Below are positions 41,201 to 46,210 of a stretch of 46,210 nt of DNA, one piece after another; position 1 is the first letter of the stretch; the number at the start of each line of letters is the position of its first letter. A program made the translations under genes and the position numbers. Below the pieces are notes generated by a model, which was given only the letters and a program-made list of their open reading frames with translations, was not told the DNA's origin and made no database searches. Source of the DNA: a virus. The stretch lies in the IMG/VR virus record IMGVR_UViG_3300034122_001692, positions 1 to 46,210 of that record. One strand, 5' to 3'.

Positions 41201-44200
41201 GGAACAAGTGAAAAAGATTTTCCCTAATCTCAGGGAAACGGGAACGGCACCCGAAGCTGCCGGAGTTCAACCTCAAACCGAACAAGATGTACGGCAAGAA
41301 ACCAATGTCACCCAAGAAAGAGGTGATGAAGGAGAAACCCCTCCCCGCCTTCCTCAAGAAGAAGGGCGCCAAGAAGGGCAAGTAACTCCGGCGGTAGAGG
41401 GAGGAGCTCAGGCTCCTCCTACCGCAAAAAAGCCAGTTCAAGAAAAGCCAACAACTCAGCCGGACGTATTAAAAGACGTGGAGAGTACGGCTAAGGCTTT
41501 GGAAGCGGCAAAAGAGGATGATACTGTAACTTTTGTTGACGAAATTGTCAATGGAGAAGAGGGATATAGGGCGGTTAGTAAAATTCTTGACATAATAAAT
41601 TTAGCACAACGCGGAGACAAAAGAGGCAATATATCTATCCCATCAGCTATACCATTTCTGCCCAAAACAATAAAGTCCGTTCATTTGGCTAGGAACGAAA
41701 ATGACAAAAGAAGTATACTTAAAAACGGGTTTGATGAGAAACAGTCATCAATAGACTCTCCAATTCCTGGTGTTTACTTCAGTAGCGATGATTGGAGCGC
41801 TAATGATAGATTTGGACGAGAAAAAAAACATGCGCTATATGTTTCAATAAAAAACGAGGGGCTTGTTTATTTTGACGACGTTGCCTCTTTTGCTGACTAT
41901 CTGGAAAAAAACAATTTGCCAAATAGGGGACAAACACTTACTCAAGAGCAATTAAATAAATTAAAATCGAAAGGTGTAAAGGGGATATTGTTAAGAGAAG
42001 ATTTTGCTAGTGACACAAGGAACGAACTGATAGTCATAGATAGCTCTATTATAGAAAACATATCTGATAATGAAATCCCAATAACGGAACTTCCAAGCTC
42101 TTTTAGTGATTCAAGTAAAATGGCCGAAGCCTACCACAAAGCCAAGAAAGACGGATCAAACCCCGAATTGGTCAAAGCAGTAGAAGACTTGTTGGCCGGA
42201 GAACAACAGCAAGAAAAAGCAGAAAAGCCAACAACTCAGCCGGATACGCAGGCAAAAAGCGTAAAATCTTCCGCTCAAAAAGCGGCAAAGTCTTTATCTA
42301 ATTGGGTTAAAGGAGGCGAAAGCAGAGGGCTCGGTATAGCAAATCTGCCTGAGCAGGATGCAGAAAGATTTAAAAAGTTTACCGAAGATGTTGGAGAACT
42401 AATTTCTGCATTAATCAATAACGGAGTCACGAGGGCTAGCACGGCTCTAGGAATGATTAAGCCGTACTTTGCAGAAAACGGACCGCAATTTTCTAAGTAC
42501 GCGAGTAGGTTTTTCAAAGACGAATTCAACTTGGCCATAATAGATAGGTATCCTGATTTGTATAAAAAGGCTCAAGGACTTGAAAAGAAACTTGAGAAAG
42601 CTTTGACTCAAAAGGAAAAACTATTAGCCAAAGATGTTGAAGAAGCTAGGAATAGCATCATTGAAAAAATAAAACTTAGGCTAAATCCATCCAGTTGGTC
42701 AAAAGCAAAATCGGGTATATTGGCAAAGGCAAAACTCACGAATGAGTCAATATCTGAGTTGAAGCTTTATTCTGAAATCTTTAATGACGAAAGCCTAAGC
42801 CAAATGGATGGCAAGGAATTAAAGGCACTATACAACGAGATAAACTCAATATTTAAGTCTGGTGCTAGATCTCAGTCTGCTACAAACAAGATATTGAGTA
42901 ACCACAATAAGTCCTTAAAGGAACGATCAATAATAGCTATATCAAATTCTTTGGGGACATCGGAAAAGGTCAATGATTACAAGTCGGCCGAAGAGAAGTC
43001 AAAAAGGCCGGGTGTTGCCTTTTATATTATTGATAACGAAAGCGGACAGATTCAAGAGGTAGATAGGAAAAACATATCTGAATGGAAAGACTTTTTTGAA
43101 AGCAATTCGTACTCCGTAATCGCTATAGACACAAATCGGAATACCTTGCGAAACAAAAGTCTTTTAGGGAGACTTGGAAAATTTACAAGTAAACTGAAGT
43201 TTGATCATCTTTTTGACACAAGGAATATAGTTGCCGTATTTTCCAACAACGATGAATCTTACGATTTCTTTGAGAAGAACTTTATTGACTTGATTTGGAA
43301 AGCCGATTTCAGCAGAGATGAATTAAAGCAACAAATCGGCAGATTTGATAAAATATCCGAAAAACTAAAGAATGCCGGCTTTAACATTGATATTTCCAAA
43401 AAGGTAAAGTCAATTGTCCTAAGGATAGGAGATGTGTATGCAGAAGGAACGAACGAAGATGGGCTGACTATTGGGCAAATAATAGACACATTCATGATGC
43501 TTAGGGATCCGGATGCTATAGTTAGGGCAGGTGGAGAAGGGCTCGTCAACTACAACAAGGAAGATATAGATAGCATCATTGACTATGTGTTAAATGATGA
43601 AGGATTAATGAGGGCCGTAAGCGAGATCACTCAAGCATACCAAGATTTTCTAAATGAACAGATATTGCCTACCTTAACAAATTACGGATATAGCACGATT
43701 TCATTTGATCCTAAGCAGTACAACAAAAACTCTTCTTTCTCAAAGAATCCGGATGAAAACGCAAGGGCTATAGAAATCCTTAATAAGGTTTATTCAAACA
43801 ACATACCTCAGTCTATACCGTATTCTCCGCTGTCAATAGTCGGCGATGATGCAATGATTGATGAGTCTATTGATGTTCTTAGCTCACCAAATAAGGACGG
43901 GGTGATGTCGGTAATGTCAAACAATGTTATCTCAAGGGGAGATGGAGGGCAAATTGTTTTCTCAAATGTGGCGTACAAGTATAACAACTACATGGATGGA
44001 ATGATCGATATGGTCACCAGAATGCCCCTGTTGAATAATGCTAAGGCTATGTTTGGCAAAGAGCAGATGACATTGATAAAAAACAAATATGGAGAAGCCG
44101 GCGCCGATTCAATAAAGTCAAATGTACAAAGAGTCGTCACAAATAAGAGTTCAAAGATAGAAGCAAAGATTATTGGTGAAGGAGTTGCTAATTGGGTGAA

Positions 44201-45851
44201 CAGATCCGTATTAGGTCAGATGTGGTTTAACACAAGGGCCGCTCTTTTCCAACCTATTGCCGCGCTGAATTTTGCTCCATTAGCTCCAAGTATTGGCAAA
44301 TATCTCAGTTCAGTTAAATCAATGAATTGGATTTCTACGACAAAAGAAATCCAAAGTATGTCGTGGGTCAAGGAGAGATTCGGAGGTAGAATATTCAGCA
44401 TTGACGCAAGAGAACTAGAGAGAAGGACGAAAGATGGGCAAATTGACATTTTCTCATTAGTTGACAAAATGCTCAAAATAGGATACACTCCAACGGCGGT
44501 TTTTGACTTTTTGTCAATTGTTATCGGTGGAGGACCTCTTTATGATTCTATTAAGAACGAAAGGTATAAGGAATACATAAAGACGATGGATGAAAGCAGC
44601 GCAAGAATAGCAGCTCAAAATGATGCCAGCTTTGAACTTTATAAGGCAACAAACGCGTCGCAACAATCAGGAAATAACATGCTGATCAGTAATGCTCAAA
44701 GAAATCCGCTTTTAAGACTTCTTATGAGCTACCAGACGGCTAGCCAACAGATGATGAGAGGTGCAATCCTTTCTGCACAATTGTTATCAAAAGGCATAGG
44801 GGATCCCGCAAGACATGCTTACATTATGCTGCAATTTGGGCTCATAAGTACGGCCCTATTCACGCTTGTTTCAAGAACTCCCGAGTTGGTTTATGGGGCA
44901 CTTGGCTTTGGCGATGACGATGAAGACAAAGACTTAAAGAAATCAAAAAGACAAAAAGAGTCAGAGTCAAAGTATTACACGGAGTTGTTGAGCGGGTTTT
45001 TCTCAGGATTTGGCGTCCCAGGGAACCTGATGTTTGCTGTTGGAATAAAACCATTTATCACGGACTCGTTTGATCAAGAGAAATACGATGAAGTATCAGC
45101 TATGGAGAAATTTAATATGGCTGTTGAAAAATTATCTGATTACATATCCGCAGGCGCTCCCGGTCTTTCAATAAAGTTTCGTCAGTTTGGGGATTCCGCT
45201 GAGTCATTTGATGAAGGCGAAATATTGCGAGGAATTGCTAATGCTGGATCGGCATTGGCAGGCATACCATTAGCTAGACTCTTTGAGATTTTTGACCAAT
45301 TTGCAGAAGCGGCCACAAGGGATTACAATGCTATGGAAAGAATGCTTAGGGCTACAGACATATTCAACAAGTCTTGGTCGGAGAAGCACTACCAGGAGCA
45401 GGTACTGAAGGGCAAAATTGAGCCTAAAACAAAAATTGAAAAAAATGAAATCCAAAAGTCAAACATAGAAGAGTTAAACTCTATGATGAAAGACTTGGGT
45501 TTTAGGGCCGCTAGACAGACCGGTGCCGAAAGAGACAAATCTTTAGACAAGGTTAAGCGATACACCGATTATGCAGCTAGAGAATACTCTATGACTCAAG
45601 ATCAGTATGAAGGTTTAGTAAAGAACTTTAATAAGGGATATTTTACAGGCCAGGTACCCGATGAGTTCTTGGATTTCGCTAGGCTATCAAGTGAGTCAAA
45701 AGTAAAAGCTATAGCCAAAAAGATAAACTCCATTGATGGCCTTAAAGAAAGATCTAATTATATTATTAGGCTAGACAGCGCAAATGTCGGAAACGACATT
45801 CTTTCTGAGTCAGAAATAGAAAAAGTAAGAAATCTCTTGGATGACAAATGA
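38277..45851 (+). CDS. 2524-residue polyvalent-type virion protein with ART-like domain
   Basis: Starts at GTG 38277, one base after the previous stop codon; the first ATG is 57 codons later. Layout: coiled and hydrophobic N-terminal region (hydrophobic about 388-428), charged helices, then an ADP-ribosyltransferase-like segment (about 1135-1275: PGVYFSSDDWSANDRFGREK, then ALYVSIKNEGLVYFDDV), further helices, an LPD38-like block (about 1884-2002: ISRGDGGQIVFSNVAYKYNN and WVNRSVLGQMWFNTRAALFQ), and a C-terminal hydrophobic stretch (2182-2212). Large polyvalent proteins are injected with phage DNA to counter host defences. The ART-like part is flanked by 24-bp direct repeats. Domain names are from pattern memory. 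Confidence 0.7.
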   Translation: MPKIKYKELAAALRQDFGNDVANLDDLTLAQNWVNDNPDKADLIEFNVESPPTKRTGNLMEDLKSAPPLPRTKVAFQRERGGVEVPFIPQQFGFQGGEMVQPARPEIDESSLESPFVQVDSEPVIGRGTEILPTKFSNTIEGRNILDFTAGKKDPKSIEDYYKNIAKEGAVGSESDFGEEMRLANTIRVSEAFAADDYNENYPDAPLSFDGIKASLSNPEFANERNAAIDNINSTISKANWYGAMDLQDEYNQYAELANQLQADFDAKFGDFERSYAGYEQSVKKYGIPEAQGRLVEINERVLQQAKELDETNFFGKASLAASRFISGGGYLLSDFAGALGATDIADKMKSSLMDSQLATKDPRLALFKAPYDPKTGQFVEGGLLSANTLGFVFEQGLNMIPSIVAAATPYGRLGQLAVGAIGTAALTYDEYSAEIDQAALQAGAKIDPQTRAILSAVGAAKTGLIENAIPINRFFKNGMSKAFSENAVKALASGKSLDFAIKAGTQGIKAFGLTSGVEVAEELLDQGVQESINASITNQFPELKGQPQFEEKSLEDYAGIAVNTLVAVAPLGGVGFAYSGSRLKEDLFHNVARNNKVEVTLNLFEQNKDKFKDSQYKKNVDRLSLIGNIYSQIPEDIDDVSARKIADKMLEIESINSKMDKNTPQAIRERNTAKIDKINQEISSIFSEAEMSRPAVTEAPEEAFPTIELQIPESDQNVLNAVSERIEPIIAPLAQRMTNAEEIDMAEIEAVAEQMIDEQSRILESESLSETERQNLSDLIESQIDNLLNYEFATTTITEQAGQGIEVKGVVRAAKPGLPQKISAERFHGATITDPKTGEKRIVVLRRVPITQSRSGLVYQLAPKSFSGKLLSSPESQQVVSEEESKSTPFSNMEYVSSVFDDAGRFMGVILRDANTGEEIQLDNAFAPGAKSTQGETMGWNDLALDIAIAESQRQIGTVPEGAFIRTIQRVVPVEQVKKIFPNLRETGTAPEAAGVQPQTEQDVRQETNVTQERGDEGETPPRLPQEEGRQEGQVTPAVEGGAQAPPTAKKPVQEKPTTQPDVLKDVESTAKALEAAKEDDTVTFVDEIVNGEEGYRAVSKILDIINLAQRGDKRGNISIPSAIPFLPKTIKSVHLARNENDKRSILKNGFDEKQSSIDSPIPGVYFSSDDWSANDRFGREKKHALYVSIKNEGLVYFDDVASFADYLEKNNLPNRGQTLTQEQLNKLKSKGVKGILLREDFASDTRNELIVIDSSIIENISDNEIPITELPSSFSDSSKMAEAYHKAKKDGSNPELVKAVEDLLAGEQQQEKAEKPTTQPDTQAKSVKSSAQKAAKSLSNWVKGGESRGLGIANLPEQDAERFKKFTEDVGELISALINNGVTRASTALGMIKPYFAENGPQFSKYASRFFKDEFNLAIIDRYPDLYKKAQGLEKKLEKALTQKEKLLAKDVEEARNSIIEKIKLRLNPSSWSKAKSGILAKAKLTNESISELKLYSEIFNDESLSQMDGKELKALYNEINSIFKSGARSQSATNKILSNHNKSLKERSIIAISNSLGTSEKVNDYKSAEEKSKRPGVAFYIIDNESGQIQEVDRKNISEWKDFFESNSYSVIAIDTNRNTLRNKSLLGRLGKFTSKLKFDHLFDTRNIVAVFSNNDESYDFFEKNFIDLIWKADFSRDELKQQIGRFDKISEKLKNAGFNIDISKKVKSIVLRIGDVYAEGTNEDGLTIGQIIDTFMMLRDPDAIVRAGGEGLVNYNKEDIDSIIDYVLNDEGLMRAVSEITQAYQDFLNEQILPTLTNYGYSTISFDPKQYNKNSSFSKNPDENARAIEILNKVYSNNIPQSIPYSPLSIVGDDAMIDESIDVLSSPNKDGVMSVMSNNVISRGDGGQIVFSNVAYKYNNYMDGMIDMVTRMPLLNNAKAMFGKEQMTLIKNKYGEAGADSIKSNVQRVVTNKSSKIEAKIIGEGVANWVNRSVLGQMWFNTRAALFQPIAALNFAPLAPSIGKYLSSVKSMNWISTTKEIQSMSWVKERFGGRIFSIDARELERRTKDGQIDIFSLVDKMLKIGYTPTAVFDFLSIVIGGGPLYDSIKNERYKEYIKTMDESSARIAAQNDASFELYKATNASQQSGNNMLISNAQRNPLLRLLMSYQTASQQMMRGAILSAQLLSKGIGDPARHAYIMLQFGLISTALFTLVSRTPELVYGALGFGDDDEDKDLKKSKRQKESESKYYTELLSGFFSGFGVPGNLMFAVGIKPFITDSFDQEKYDEVSAMEKFNMAVEKLSDYISAGAPGLSIKFRQFGDSAESFDEGEILRGIANAGSALAGIPLARLFEIFDQFAEAATRDYNAMERMLRATDIFNKSWSEKHYQEQVLKGKIEPKTKIEKNEIQKSNIEELNSMMKDLGFRAARQTGAERDKSLDKVKRYTDYAAREYSMTQDQYEGLVKNFNKGYFTGQVPDEFLDFARLSSESKVKAIAKKINSIDGLKERSNYIIRLDSANVGNDILSESEIEKVRNLLDDK
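41441..41464 (+). repeat. 24-bp direct repeat, left copy (flanks ART-like domain)
   Basis: Identical to 42221-42244, 780 bp (260 codons) away and in the same frame; encodes the linker EKPTTQPD. Starts AGAAAAGCCAACAACTCAGC. Confidence 0.9.
42221..42244 (+). repeat. 24-bp direct repeat, right copy
   Basis: Second exact copy of 41441-41464, encoding the same EKPTTQPD linker after the ART-like segment of the giant protein. Confidence 0.9.
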
Positions 45852-46122
45852 TGATCCAATTGAACTGAGTTCTTTCAAGTACTGCGTTCTTAGAAGCAAC
45901 AGCCGATTGAGGCAACTAATCAAGTTACAAATAAAGAGAAAGCAATCCTCTTTGTTAAAAGTATGCTCTGAAAACGAACTTGATTACCAAAGGATACAAA
46001 AGTACATGAGCACACCCTATTTTGAAAAAGGCAACAAGAATTATGCGTCACAAAAAGACGTAATGGCATTAGCCCACGTCTTGGGGATACAGGTAGATCT
46101 ATCCTTTAAGGTCTTGAAATAG
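45841..46122 (+). CDS. Small HTH-like protein at end of late arm
   Basis: 93 residues. The end (LLKVCSENELDYQRIQKYMS, then YASQKDVMALAHVLGIQV) resembles a XRE-type helix-turn-helix. Overlaps the giant gene by 11 bp and the converging leftward gene by 17 bp. A late-arm-end regulator is possible; no clear family. Confidence 0.5.
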   Translation: MTNDDPIELSSFKYCVLRSNSRLRQLIKLQIKRKQSSLLKVCSENELDYQRIQKYMSTPYFEKGNKNYASQKDVMALAHVLGIQVDLSFKVLK

Positions 46123-46210
46123 CAAGAACTCCTGCGGTAAAGCCAAGAACTCCTACAAGCACGGGGTGCTCGTACCATTTTCTTTTGGGTTGCACAACGG
46201 AGAATCCGGA
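46106..46210 (-). CDS. Partial membrane protein, C-terminal half (cut by window end)
   Basis: Open from the right edge, in the first frame, with 34 residues SGFSVVQPKRKWYEHPVLVG then VLGFTAGVLAISRP and a stop at 46106. One membrane helix. Joined to the frame at 1-105 it gives a 69-residue protein, so it is probably the same gene cut by linearisation. Its 3' end overlaps the rightward gene 45841-46122. Confidence 0.6.
   Translation of the reverse strand, partial: SGFSVVQPKRKWYEHPVLVGVLGFTAGVLAISRP

Overview
The window reads as a double-stranded DNA tailed phage of a Bacteroidetes/Flavobacteriia-type host. Start codons have A-rich or AACC-rich leaders instead of Shine-Dalgarno boxes, and several small proteins belong to sets seen mainly in Bacteroidetes and their phages. 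Gene content points to a short-tailed (podovirus-like) virion: terminase, portal, scaffold-like protein, capsid, connectors, a stabilisation-like giant, glycine-zipper/ejection-type proteins and a 2524-residue polyvalent-type protein, with no visible sheath, tube or tape measure. The truncated reading frames at the two window ends join in frame into one 69-residue membrane protein, so the window may be a whole circular or circularly permuted genome of about 46.2 kb (inference).

Layout. Positions 1-16384 form a leftward arm of about 40 small, tightly packed genes. Recognisable products are an orphan C5-cytosine methyltransferase, a DnaA domain IV-like protein, an SSB-like protein, a PDDEXK-type nuclease, a RadC-like JAB protein, two DUF551-type proteins, a DUF1281-type protein, a small lipoprotein and several one-helix membrane proteins. 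Most leftward genes follow a G-free leader resembling AACCCTTAAACC. Two rightward genes (2174-2696) interrupt this arm.

Positions 15370-18100 are the most unusual part. Dozens of TGTTAY/RTAACA words, many fused into the palindrome TGTTATAACA, fill a 1.6-kb gene-free segment and also the coding sequence of the neighbouring 275-residue gene. Six copies of a second, 20-bp near-palindrome (AAGTATACTATAGTAGACTT) lie between 13574 and 16807. Direct repeats at 18016-18055 precede a RepL-like initiator. Together these suggest an origin, operator or partition region. No integrase, DNA polymerase, primase, helicase or RNA polymerase is recognisable, so a plasmid-like, host-dependent replication mode is possible.

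Positions 18100-46122 form the rightward arm: replication initiator, small genes, two virion-like proteins, packaging genes, capsid with a strong terminator, a collagen-like protein with its own terminator, connector-like proteins, and a long block of large virion/ejection proteins ending in a small HTH-like gene that overlaps the converging leftward gene at the window end. No endolysin is recognisable; small membrane proteins and a lipoprotein at 680-1241 are the only lysis-like candidates.
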